In this document: positions 12,438 to 23,122 of the stretch, one piece after another
Layout: the number at the start of each line of letters is the position of its first letter
Numbering within the stretch: the first letter of the stretch is position 1
NCBI GenBank assembly: GCA_946800325.1
Contig: OX326956.1
Span: forward strand, 9,775,167 to 9,839,166
Direction: 5' to 3'
Length of the DNA stretch: 64,000 nucleotides
Origin: Luzula sylvatica
Lineage: Eukaryota > Streptophyta > Magnoliopsida > Poales > Juncaceae
The notes under the pieces: generated by a model
Told to the model about the DNA's origin: nothing
Databases searched by the model: none
The model's input: only the letters and a program-made list of their open reading frames with translations
Made by a program: the position numbers and the translations under genes

Positions 12438-12660
12438 CTGAATTCGTCCTTTTTTCTTTCAATTTCTAAAACCATATTTTTATTTTTCAAATAAAGAAAA
12501 ATATAACCATATTAATGAATTTGCTAAGAGCATTTCATTTTCAACATACCCAATTTGTTGAATTAAAAACTGAGAATGATCACTATTATAAAAAAAACAG
12601 TGCATAATGAATTTCTCGAACTTCTACAGTGAGAAAACTATAAGCTACTGTTCTACTTTC

Positions 12661-12875
12661 TTTTGATATGTGATTATGATCATCATTATTTTTTAAGAAG
12701 AATATAACACATCAGACTTTGGAGGCCCATTAATTATAGAAACAAAGAAAAATTATATTTTTAAATCTCAATTAAATGGACTATTTAGATGAAGGCCTGT
12801 CATAGACTCATGAGTGTTAGTAGTTCTTTTGATATGTGATTATGATCATCATTATCTTTTAAGAAGAATATTATT
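12661..12875. repeat. Direct repeat of about 45 bp, copies 168 bp apart
   Basis: TTTTGATATGTGATTATGAT followed by CATCATTAT(T/C)TTTTAAGAAGAATAT occurs at about 12661 and 12829. The intervening 120 bases contain GGAGGCCC and GAAGGCCTG scraps like hAT subterminal sequence. A further hAT-like right end (GTCAGAGGCTCCC ... GGACCGGCCTTG) lies at 12897-12929. Confidence 0.7.
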
Positions 12876-12944
12876 TATTTAATACCTAATTTTTTTGTCA
12901 GAGGCTCCCAAATGGCCGGACCGGCCTTGTTTGTTGCTAGTGAC

Positions 12945-14227
12945 CAGGCCCGGTCCTGTGATTTTGGAGGCCTCTGACGAATAATGTTACGAGATGTTGA
13001 ATACAGAAAACATAATTAAATACAATTTTTTTTTTCAATTCGGAACCAACAAACATTTATAAGATAAGTTCCCGAACATTAAATATTTTTATTAATTAAC
13101 GTTTTAACATTAAATAAAATTTTGAAGAACAAGAAAACTTAATTTCAACATAGCTTACTAATTCGAAGCTAGGTAATTGAACATAGTCGGTTCGAATACG
13201 CAAAAGTGGTCAAATTTGGAGGAAATTAAAACATTATCAGATTAGTGGAGTTGTTCAATTACTGGTGCTCGCTGCGAAATCATGTCTTTATGTTGCAAAA
13301 TCAGACCAATATGTAACTTAACTGCTGGTATGAAGCTTAATTGGGATTTGATAATATATAATAGGAGACCTAATTTGTATAAGGAAACTTAATTACTTAT
13401 TTGCAGCTAACCGTGACGAGAGACTAATTCAAGTGGATCCATGTACCCCCCATCAGAACCTGGAGCCAAATTTCGAAATTCAATACAAGATTGGGAATTA
13501 ACAGACCAAATTTCGAAATCACAAATACATTCAATACATTATTGCAACAGTGAGAGAGATACACTATATAATTTCGAAATTAACAGACCAAATTTCGAAA
13601 TCAATACAATTAACAGACCAAATTCGAAATCAATACAAGATTGGGAATTTACAATACAATACAAGATTGGGCAATTCACAGTGAGAGAGCAATTTCGAAA
13701 TTGGGCAAGATTTTGGGCGAAAATTCGAAATTGAAGACCAAATACGAAATTATAAGATAAATTGACGAAAATTAAAGATAAATTACATGAAATTGAAGAG
13801 CAATTCGAAGTGGAGAGTGCCGCACGCAGTGAAGACTGGCGAAATTACACGAAATTGATGAAAATCTCGACGAAAATAACTGGCCAGCGAAAAAATCCGA
13901 AGAAAATGACTGCCCCAGCAAAAAAAACGACCAAGAGTGATAAAAATGACGAAAGAACTCGAAGAGGAGGGAGCTCTACATCATCATTCGCCGCCAGGCT
14001 GTAGTCGTACCTCCCGTCGCTAGGGTTTCGCTTTCGCAGTCGCCAGGCTGTAGCACACGCTGTTGCTGTGTTCAGTTTCTGTGCAAACGGGTCCGGATCC
14101 TGCACAAACGGGTCCGGTGCAAATAAATGATAATGGGTCGGATGTATTAATAGGTATAATTGGTTATATGTAAAAATGAGAGGCCTCTGACCTGGGCCAA
14201 CTGGGCCAAAGGTCAGGGCCGGGCCTG
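12945..14227. mobile_element. Non-autonomous hAT element with exact 8-bp target duplication
   Basis: The left end is CAGGCCCGGTCCTG (12945-12958). The right end is CAGGGCCGGGCCTG (14214-14227), whose reverse complement CAGGCCCGGCCCTG differs at one base. CTAGTGAC flanks both ends (12937-12944 and 14228-14235). An 8-bp duplication and CA-initial GC-rich termini are hAT hallmarks. No transposase is present. The interior is low-complexity DNA built on AAATTTCGAAAT and CAATACAAGATTGGG (13460-13760). A GC-richer end (13960-14110) with GCTAGGGTTTCGCTTTCGC looks like a captured gene leader. The 97- and 80-codon frames inside have no recognisable domain. Confidence 0.85.
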
Positions 14228-14235
14228 CTAGTGAC

Positions 14236-14795
14236 CTATGTTACGCGGATACTTCAAAAACGCAGAAGTATCCTGAGGATATGCGTATCCGATACGGATA
14301 CGGGTGCGATACGGCTCGGATACGTATCGGATACGCCACGTGGCGTATCCGAATATTTTAATATTTTTTTTTTCGGATACGGCGGGGATACGGCAGGATA
14401 CGGCAGGATACGGCTGGGGATACGGCCAGGATACGGTCAGGATACTCCATTTAGGATACTTCGACTCATTATATATTTTGGCCCATAATATTTTTAAATA
14501 AATTATATATGATACTTCTAGGATACTTCTAGATTAGTTCTAAAATATTTCTAGAACAAGTTTATGATAGTTTTATGATACTTGTATTGTTTGCTTGATA
14601 TTATTTATTGTCATGATATTTAATTTAAAAATATAATTAATTAATTATTTAATTTATTACTTATTTATTAATTATATATAATATAAATATATTAAATTGC
14701 CGTATCCCCGTATCCGTGATTTTTTGAAAATTGCCGTATCGCCGTATCCGTATCGTATCGGATACGCTACCCGTATCCGTATCCGTGCAACATAG
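14236..14795. mobile_element. Second transposon on the same target: GGATACG-repeat element
   Basis: The termini are CTATGTTACGCGGATAC (left) and GTATCCGTGCAACATAG (right), an inverted repeat of about 17 bp with two mismatches. CTAGTGAC flanks both sides (14228-14235 and 14796-14803). Subterminal regions are dense in GGATACGG/CCGTATCC motifs in opposite orientations, around an AT-rich centre. A 20-bp perfect palindrome with a G-box core (14330-14349) lies near the left end. The 8-bp duplication suggests hAT-type integration, but the family is not certain. A diverged relative is at 51667-52121. Confidence 0.8.
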
Positions 14796-14803
14796 CTAGT
14801 GAC

Positions 14804-15235
14804 TTCATTGAAATGAGAAAAATTTCTTTACGGCGTGGTTAGTTTACATATAAATTTTGTTAAACTATGCCTCTATTCTACAAATTTATTCTAAATTAAG
14901 TTCAAATTAACATGCAAAGTACTCAACTGAGAATTAATTTTATCATAATTTGTATCAATTAACATTTGGTTACCATCTAAATATGCATCATTTCACTCTA
15001 TTATAACAATACAATATGGGTGATTCTATAATAAGATCTTTTGAAAAAAAATATTTTGGGTATTTGTAGTTAATTGGATTTTTTTCTTTATATATTTTTT
15101 ATATGTATCATAAACACTTTTTATTTGTCTAGCATTAATTGATAAAAATACACATGAATTTTATCATTAAATATTCATTGATTGATAAAATGTTCAAAAT
15201 ACTCTTTTGAAAATATCTAATATAAGAAAAAATTA
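14804..15235. other. AT-rich intergenic stretch, no gene seen
   Basis: Only A/T-rich DNA with no motif I can name. Confidence 0.5.
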
Positions 15236-15547
15236 GGATAATTATATTGTGCCCCTCAAATCTCCCCCACTGTTCACGATTTGTACCCTATTTGTGAATA
15301 GTGGGGGTGTGGTTTTAATTGCCCCTTCCAATTTGCATCTCCTATTTCAATTGACGGTTAATTGTGCTTTGAATTAACGGTTAATTCAAATATAATTAAC
15401 GGTTAATATAATTGTATTAGTCATCAATATAATTAATAATTTCAATTAACCATCAATTCAAATGAGGGGTATAAATTTGGGAGATGGATATTATTTTCCC
15501 CCACATCGTGAATAGTGGGGGAAATGGGGGGCACAGTAAATGACCTC
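15236..15547. mobile_element. MULE-type MITE with 9-bp target duplication
   Basis: The left end GGATAATTATATTGTGCCCC and the right end GGGGCACAGTAAATGACCTC are imperfect inverted repeats. Each is followed inward by CCCCCACT(G/A)TTCACGAT in opposite orientation. AAAAAATTA flanks both ends (15227-15235 and 15548-15556). A 9-bp duplication is typical of Mutator-like elements. Its interior is built on AATTAACGGTTAAT and carries no gene. The larger element at 23123-25073 has the same left terminus. Confidence 0.75.
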
Positions 15548-15958
15548 AAAAAATTATACCATAAAATTCCCCATACAATATTTACTGCTGCTCAAATAAA
15601 AGAACAGAGAACATATTAAAGATAGACATGTCAATGGTCAATCAAAGACTATTAGCATTTTTTTTTATAATTATTAATAGCCGAAAGATTTAACTAAACA
15701 GAAAATAGGAAGAAAAAAAATTAAATTCAAAATCATGTTAATGTTACTTGCAGTAACATTAGATTTTCACTTTTGTCATGTTGCAACTTGCAACCCACAC
15801 CATAGTTTGTTGGCATGGTGATTCTGAGATACACACGGTAAAGAAGAGGCTAGAGAGATAAAGTTCAAGGGAGAAAGGATACATAGCCCTAGGAGAGAGA
15901 ACCAAAGAGTGTGTAACCAAAGAGTGTGTAGGTGGAATAAGAAAATTATTAGACAAAA

Positions 15959-15960
<2 letters not shown>

Positions 15961-16009
<49 letters not shown>
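15961..16009. repeat. (AT)n microsatellite
   Basis: About 24 uninterrupted AT units directly abutting the Helitron terminus at 16010. Confidence 0.97.
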
Positions 16010-16010
<1 letters not shown>

Positions 16011-16045
16011 TAGAAGGATGTGCGCGAAATTTTTTGTGCGCCATT
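16010..16045 (-). mobile_element. Helitron 3' end, minus orientation
   Basis: On the minus strand the order is GCGC-containing weak hairpin (TGGCGCAC ... GCGCAC), a short spacer, CTAG, then T from the AT microsatellite. The body would run to higher coordinates, but its 5' TC end was not identified. Confidence 0.45.
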
Positions 16046-16214
16046 GTTTTTTTTAATCTTTTGGCAAATTACTTTTTAGGTTTTGTTGAATTTCTTGTTG
16101 ACATATTGTTGTAGTTGTATTGTTTGGGAATCTTGTAATTTATTTTGTTCAATTATTTCCCGCACATTTGCTTGAGCAGTTTTGAACTTAATACATCGAG
16201 TGTATTATATTTTT

Positions 16215-16452
16215 GGAGAGTTCTATCATACACTTTTTTTATGATACACCAATTTTCAAGGATATTTTGAGTAATTATCAATTAATGAATATTTAAGATA
16301 ATTTTTCAAGTATATTTATCAATAAATGATAGGCTAAATAGAAAATTTGAATTGTTTATGAAAGAACAAATATCCATAAAAAATAAAATTTATGATACAT
16401 CCTTCTGAATACTTAAAATATTTTTTTAAAATGATGTACGTTAGAATTCCCC
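16215..16452 (-). mobile_element. MULE-type MITE (GGGAGTTCTATCATACAC family), 9-bp target duplication
   Basis: The termini are GGAGAGTTCTATCATACAC and a right end reading GTTAGAATTCCCC. TATATTTTT flanks both sides exactly (16206-16214 and 16453-16461). The interior is collinear with the copies at 22018-22258 and 62575-62806, but reversed. No coding content. Confidence 0.85.
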
Positions 16453-16934
16453 TATATTTTTGTACTTGCATTAATTTGAATATATCTATTATTATAGGTG
16501 ACAAATTTGATGTACGAAATGATAATCAAACATTCATAATCTTCATATCGATTTACATATGAAATAAATGATAAAAACTTTACATCATATAAATTCAAAA
16601 TAAATAGCAAGTAGACTCGTTTTATGACCCTCAAGTTTATTATTTTTTATATAAAATATATTCTTTAATATATTGTAATTGTAATAATTGGTACAAAATA
16701 ATAAGAAATAGTTATTCATCTTTCCGTTCTTTCATAACATAACTAAAGTATTGCTTTTATTTTCATACCAGTATTAAAATACCCATAAATTCCAATTATT
16801 ATTATTCCATGCCAATATTAAAAGACCCATAAATCCAAGGATTATTATTGACATATGTATTAGGTACTAATACTAATTCGGTGGATGTACTATTTCCTTC
16901 AATATTTCATCGTACCAATACAAATCATATTAAA

Positions 16935-16960
16935 CTATCAATACCCCGCGCAATTGCGCG
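16935..16960 (-). mobile_element. Helitron-like 3' hairpin, minus orientation
   Basis: The perfect palindrome CGCGCAATTGCGCG (16947-16960) is the same hairpin as in the Helitron ends at 47295 and 56347. On the minus strand it is followed by GGGTATTGATAG. The expected CTAG is degenerate (ATAG), so this copy is probably old. Confidence 0.5.
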
Positions 16961-16965
16961 ATGCG

Positions 16966-18266
16966 ACATGCCCTCTTTTTACATGTTTTCTTGATTTATT
17001 TAGTTGGAACTTCTTATTTGCGAAATTAGTCTTGTTGTCGACGGAAATAACACATTAAATTAAATAATAATGAAAACGTCCACGACCCTTATAATGATTT
17101 ACACGTCATTTTATTTTCACATATCTTTGTTCCTGGCTTCCTGTTGAAAAAATTGTCCGTTTTTTACACATCATCGGCAAATTTGTCAAATAAAAAAAGG
17201 AGTTAGGAAATTCATCAAAAATCACAGGTCTACCAAATTCTAATGCCATGAATTGCAAAAACATCAATGCATACACGCCTGTATTAACCATACATGTTAT
17301 TTAACGTCGCGAATTGCAGAGTCAAGACGAAATTACACTAGTATTTGGATTTGTAGAGTTCAATTAGTTGAAATTGTAGAGTAGGGTTCCACGTGACCAT
17401 AAGAATATTTATAACAAATTGAAACTTTTCTTTTTACCTCTAAAACTTGTTTCAGCCAAATAACTTCTTTTACCACAATATCCTACGTCAAATTAGTGTA
17501 TGTGTTTGTGGGAGATTTTATATTTACTAGGAGTATATTTCCGGCGAGAATATTAATTATGTTTTTCATCATAATGTAAAGTATATATTAGTAGGATAAT
17601 ATTGATAATATAATTTCATAATAAAACTATTAGAACTTATTTGTCTATGATTATGCATATGTTTTGCAATTATTTTAAATTATGATATAAAAAATTCCAT
17701 TTTTAATCAAATAATAACACTTCTATTAATATCATTGTATAATAATATATGAGACACGACACGATTTTACGAAAAAACATAACAAAAAATAGTATATCAT
17801 TCATAATATTTCATACAATGTCAAAGATTAAAATAATGAATCATACGACATATGTAGTAACATATCATTAATTATATAGTATTAATATTTTATTATTGAT
17901 TCAAAATGCAATTAAAATTATAAATAATAGTAAACTTAATAGTGAAAATAATTTAATAAATAATATAAAAAATAAATTTAGCATAAACATGAATATAAAT
18001 TATTTTATATCATATGATCTTTTTAAAATTTATATTTTTAAAAATAACAATACTATTTGATAGATGTTTATAAGTTAAGCAGTTATCTAGATGGATAAAT
18101 TATTTTTTTATTTCTATTAATTTTTTAATATTAAATTTGTTTGATTAAAAACACAAATATAATCAACTTAGTATTATGTGAGATTATTATAATTATAACT
18201 TTTTAGAAATAAATACTAATACTTAAAAATTCTTTTATGTAAATAAAACACTTAAAAATATTATAT
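16966..18266. other. AT-rich intergenic stretch, no gene seen
   Basis: Long AT-rich sequence without an open frame of recognisable content. Confidence 0.5.
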
Positions 18267-18275
18267 ATGTAAAAA

Positions 18276-18445
18276 GAGTAATGATAGGGACCACGAATTT
18301 GGTCCCTCGAATTGACCTCACCTGCCACGTGGCAGGCAGTTATTGGTCCAATGTTTGCACAACTTTTAATGCATCCAATAGCTGCCTGTCACGTGGCAGG
18401 TGAGGTCAATTCGAGGGACCAAATTCGTGGTCCCTATCATTACTC
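18276..18445. mobile_element. Fold-back MITE with 71-bp inverted repeats and 9-bp target duplication
   Basis: The first 71 bases, from GAGTAATGATAGGGACCACG, and the reverse complement of the last 71 differ at only two positions. About 28 unpaired bases lie between them. ATGTAAAAA flanks both sides exactly (18267-18275 and 18446-18454). The 9-bp duplication and GAG start fit Mutator-like MITEs. Each arm carries CCTG(C/T)CACGTGGCAGG, with a CACGTG core (18321-18336 and 18385-18400). A transcript would fold into a long hairpin. Confidence 0.9.
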
Positions 18446-18454
18446 ATGTAAAAA

Positions 18455-19441
18455 TGCATTTTTTTGCATTGTATTTTTACTTAATATTTTTACGAATTCA
18501 AATTACGGAAAATGATTTGTATGAACTATACTAATGTTGGTGTCAAAATAAAGAGAAAATTAAAACAAATATATTTGATGAATTTTTAAAATTAAATTTC
18601 TAAAATTAAATACCAATGTATTTGTATGTTTTATAATATTACATATTAAATTATTAATATTTTATATATAAACTTTTCATTTTCCAATGCATTCACATTT
18701 CATCATGTAATATTATGTGAAATGATAAACAATTGAACAAATTATCTAACATTAACATAATCAATAATAATATTCCACGTCGTTAATGTATGATGATGTG
18801 AATTTCTAAGAATGCTTAAAACATAATGTAAAATAATAGGCATTTAAATGGTTTAAAAAAAATTATGTTTATAAAAATCAATGATCTAAATTTTGTCACA
18901 TATTATAATCTAGTGGTTAACATGAATGTGCTGATCTGGCACAATGAAATTGATATTTCATAATCTAATGGTTAACATAAATTTGATGATGTGACACAAG
19001 AAAAATTACACAAAGTTGGGTCAAAATAAAGGTGCGAGTAAATTCTAAGTAATCTAATTAAATATTTTTGTTCATGTCATGAAAAGTGATGGATAAGTTT
19101 TGGGGACAGATATATAACCCCTATTTTAATCAAATGCATAAAGTAAGATAACTTTATGAATGCTTTATATAGACACTTCTATAATAAATTGAAGTAAATG
19201 AACTAATTATAAGTGATTATTATATTAAACTTTCCTTAGACTACGACATTAATATATAGGAAAAGGACAAAAATTTACATGCTCCCATGGATTTGACTCT
19301 CCATTCATGACTGTACTGGAGATATCCATTGACTTTATAAAGCAACCATGAGTCAAATAGAATGACTGCAATTCTCCTCTTAACATCCTGACTTGTAGCA
19401 AAATTAGACAATTAGTTGATTTTTCCATTTATACCATCTTT
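18455..19441. other. Intergenic DNA and probable 3' flank of the WRKY gene
   Basis: Mostly AT-rich. The phrase TAATCTA(G/A)TGGTTAACAT recurs near 18905 and 18961. The stretch adjoining 19442 probably holds the 3' UTR of the minus-strand WRKY gene, but no polyadenylation site can be fixed. Confidence 0.4.
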
Positions 19442-21143
19442 CTAAAAATTTGAGTTGTTTTCTCCAAACCAACTAAACAAGCTAAATGGATCCATGACTT
19501 TCTCAACCTTCTCTTCTCCATGCTTCCTAGGCGAGAACATTAGGCGTACCGGGTCGGATTCCAACTCCACCGAACCCGCTTCTACCGTCTCTTGTTTCAG
19601 CGAACTTTCATTAGACAATTCTACCCTTGTAATATTAGTAATCATATTACTCGGTTCATCCTTGATAGTACAAACCTGAGATGGAAATAGATGATCGATA
19701 TGTGATGTGTTTTGTGGATTCAACAGGAGTGATTTTGACAAAGGCCCCCTAGTTGAACCCGCGAGTGCGTTACGATGAGTAGGCCAAGGGTGATTGTGTT
19801 CGGAAGTGTATGTTATTACGAGCATGTTTGGATCAGTACGACTTCGTTCCACTTGCTTCCTTGCCGAACATCCTTTCGAACTGCTACATCTATAATATCC
19901 CCTGAAAATTGATTTGCAAATTCGGAATTATAACCCATTATTGTTCCTATTACCTAAAATAACCATTTCATGAAGATATTAATTTTTTGCACTCATCATA
20001 GAATGAGATTAATAGTGAATGAATGGAAGATTAAATATATAAACCTAGGGTAAGGAGAGCCTTTAATGGGTTTTTGTCCATATTTTCTCCAAGCCCAAAG
20101 ATCTGAAGGAACAACCTCACTGCCACTTGTTAGCCTGCCATTGGCTGAAGATGGACCTATTGCAATTGGTGCTGGAATGCACACTACCTTCTTTGCTTCT
20201 CCTTTTCTGTACATACATTTAGAAGCTGTTTAGTTATTCTCTTTGTCTCATTTCCTTTATGAGAACATATATATATAATCTTATATCTTTTTTGAATAAA
20301 ATATATAATCTTATATTTAACTTACTCGAGTACTTTTTCATAAGATAAATGATATCTTAATATCATATGAAGATTAATATACTAGAAGAAAGTTAGATAT
20401 GGAATGTTATTTTGCTGTGGTGATTATTGCATGAAGAAATAGATATGTATACATCTTCAAATGCTCAAATTTTTCAGTGGATGGGAAACAACACAATTCG
20501 ATTGAAATGTACATCCAATTAACTCAGAATTATGTTTCAGTTTTTTCGAACACAAATTCAACTTAAATTAACCTAATTCAAAACAAAATCTATTAATTTT
20601 CATCCAAGCTTTGTTTCAAAAAAAGAAAAAATCATCCAAGCAAAAATATTGAAAATCATGGTTAAAGACATAAAATCACTAAATAAAGTTTAGTTTTTTA
20701 GAAGTTCCCTTTTTCTAAGTATCTTCAAAAAATATTTACCAACTAATCTTAATGAGCAAGGAGAAACGTAACATAATTAAGCTAAAAACTAACCTTCTCT
20801 TAGCCCCAAGGCCAGATCCACGCAAACCAGACGGTGCCATGGGCCCCACAACAACTCCACCGATCTTCGCCATGTCATCACAAGAAGTAAGCATTGTAGA
20901 AACCCTAGATTCATCACAGGAAAGCCTAGGCATTTTTATCTCCTCAAATAACTCTTGATCTTGCACCTCATCAAAAAGAGCTTCTCTTAAACTCTCAAAA
21001 GGGTCGCCGAACCCATTAGAAGAAGAACTGGATGGCTCGGCTAAGATGGAAGCCCCCGTTTGAAGCGGCCACGTGGCAGACTGAGATTGGGCGGTTGGTT
21101 GTGCCGAGCGTATTATGTCGGAGAGGTCTCCTTCTCCTTCCAT
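19442..21143 (-). CDS. WRKY transcription factor, group IIe (WRKY14/WRKY35-like)
   Basis: Nuclear DNA-binding regulator that recognises W-box (TTGAC) promoter elements. Three coding exons, minus strand: 20794-21143, 20045-20206, 19442-19901, giving 323 residues. WRKYGQK is at residues 156-162 and is followed by a C-X5-C-X23-H-X-H zinc finger. The second intron splits the Arg codon of the SPYPR|GYYRC junction, the conserved R-type intron of these groups. The domain and the N-terminal GDLSDI and FGDPFESLR motifs match recalled Arabidopsis WRKY14/35. The C-terminus ends in an acidic and aromatic DPFSLFSWF patch. The start at 21143 (MEGEGDLSD) is preferred by similarity; an in-frame ATG at 21176 would add 11 residues. 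The gene has no functional link to its neighbours. Confidence 0.95.
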
Positions 21144-21214
21144 GGTGCTATCTTTCTCCCAAAAAAAATCACACATCCTTCAATTTGAACACTAACCACG
21201 TATATAAGGTAATT

Positions 21215-21217
<3 letters not shown>

Positions 21218-21245
<28 letters not shown>
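21218..21245. repeat. (CT)n microsatellite upstream of the WRKY gene
   Basis: Fourteen CT units; in the WRKY transcript direction this is a GA tract 75-100 bases before the start codon, probably in the 5' UTR. An AT-rich TATATAA-type box lies at about 21307-21316. Confidence 0.9.
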
Positions 21246-21319
21246 AGAAGAAGAAGTAAATTAAGAGAGAGAATAGATATATGTCAATGAGGACTGGAAG
21301 TTTGTTATATATAAAAGAG

Positions 21320-22017
21320 AGATTATAATAATGCAAGTAATGAGTACTTGGCTGACTTTGTGTAAGTGATGCTAATTGTTACGCAACGAGTTAGAAGAAT
21401 CAAGACAAAATAAGGAATGCTCAGAGAGGGGAAACGTGGGTATTTTTTGCACTGCAAGTAGAAATCCGGATTTTCTACCAATCATTTAATAGTAGCTTAT
21501 TATCGAAGCCTACTTATTATTAAAATGAAATAAGCACATGAGTAATGTCAATCGTGTTTAACTAAATTAAGATGATTAGTTAATTGATTAATAATATATT
21601 TTTAGTATTTTTACTTTGAAGAGAGACAATTTTTGAAGTTCAATGAGATGGTTTCTGAAGTTACGGTTTATGGTTAATTAATATCGTATTTAGTTCGCGC
21701 ACGTCGAAATTTATTTTATGAAGTTCAATATTTGTCATTTTTTGTGAAGTCGGCTTAAAAAAATATGTTTACCCGTCGAGCTCACTCCTTCATTTTGTCA
21801 TTCTTAGATCATTTATCGAGCCGAATTACCGGTACCCATTTAAAAAATCAACCATTATATATAGAATTTGTATGAAGTCATATTGATCATCATAACTCGG
21901 CAACAACGTATCGATCATTTTCCATCTAATATCCATCAAACACTTAATTAGATATTATTTGCAAACCTAATTATTTATTTTATCATTTCCAACTATTGCT
22001 TCTCCGTATGCAATGAT
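21320..22017. other. Upstream flank of the WRKY gene, nothing further recognised
   Basis: AT-rich promoter-side DNA with no second gene or element border that I can identify. Confidence 0.4.
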
Positions 22018-22258
22018 GGGGAGTTCTATCATACACCCATTTAAAATGATATTTTGGATATTTAAAAAAGTGTCATAAATTTTATTTTTTATGGATATTT
22101 ATTTTTTCATGAACAATTCAAATTTCCTATTTAACCTACCATTTATTGATAAATATATTTCAAAAATTACCTTAAATAATAATTAATTGATAAGTACTCA
22201 AATTATCCTTGAAAATAAATGTATCATAAGCTAAAAAAGGTGTATGGTAGAACTCCCC
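22018..22258 (+). mobile_element. MITE of the GGGAGTTCTATCATACAC family
   Basis: The termini GGGGAGTTCTATCATACACC and GGTGTATGGTAGAACTCCCC form a 20-bp inverted repeat with one mismatch. The interior is collinear with the copy at 62575-62806. No target duplication is visible at this copy. Confidence 0.8.
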
Positions 22259-23113
22259 ATAAGTTAATTTGTCTTGATCTTCAAGAAGAAGAAGAAGAAA
22301 GAAAGAAAAAAGAAATAGAATTCAATCATTGTTTTTTCTTTTGAGACATTTTCTCTACGCATTGAACTCGTCTAGGTTTAATTGGACTTTTCATGAAGTT
22401 ATAAATATACACTATTAAGTTATATACTTTTTATTTTATGATAAATACTGATCAACCTTTTAAGTTTAAGTTTATTCTATATTAAAGTTAGATCATCATA
22501 ATTGGTGGAGGTGGGGTGGGAAAGTGTCTTAATCTATAGTGTTTAAGTGTTTGATTTCCTTTGAAAGAGAGATATTGTGTTATCCCTAATTTGCTTTTTT
22601 GTTTTCTTTTCTTGATGGTTTCTTTGAGAGAGAGAGAGAGAGAGAGAGCTTTTGAGAACAAAGGGCCCTCCAAAAAAGAGGGTTTTATCTTTTTTTATTT
22701 TGTGAAGTGAAAGAAGAGGCGGCAAGTAGCCGCATTTTTCGGCTTTGAAAAATTGAGAGGTGAGGTGTCCTCCATCTCTCTTCTTTCTTGTAAATTAACA
22801 CCAAATTAGAGAACAAAGAAAAGGATTATATTATATAAAAAATTGAAATGAATATGATATTTCATGTTCATCACAAATATATGATATTAATTATGAAATA
22901 TACATCTCCGTCTTTACAAAACTCGAAGCGTGTGTGCGCACGTGCGTGCGATATTCATCATTAAAATTAAGTAGCAATGGAGCTTAAGTGAAAACTACTC
23001 TTTATGAAATATTTGTCTTTATTTTTAAGGAAATTTGGTGGAACTAAATTGGGATTCTTATATATGACCTGCAATTTTGTTTTCTTATGAATTTCTACTT
23101 TTATATGAGTATA
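22259..23113. other. Intergenic stretch, no gene seen
   Basis: Contains a GA run (about 22627-22649) and a GTGTGTGCGCACGTGCGTGCG scrap near 22931. No coding content. Confidence 0.45.
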
Positions 23114-23122
23114 ATAAAAAAT

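Noticed and set aside
12945..14227. Protein-coding gene from the 97- and 80-codon frames inside the hAT element
   Set aside because: The sequence is repeats of AAATTTCGAAAT and CAATACAAGATTGGG, with no domain and no splice partner.
19455..19679. Plus-strand frame of 74 codons
   Set aside because: Antisense shadow of WRKY exon 3.
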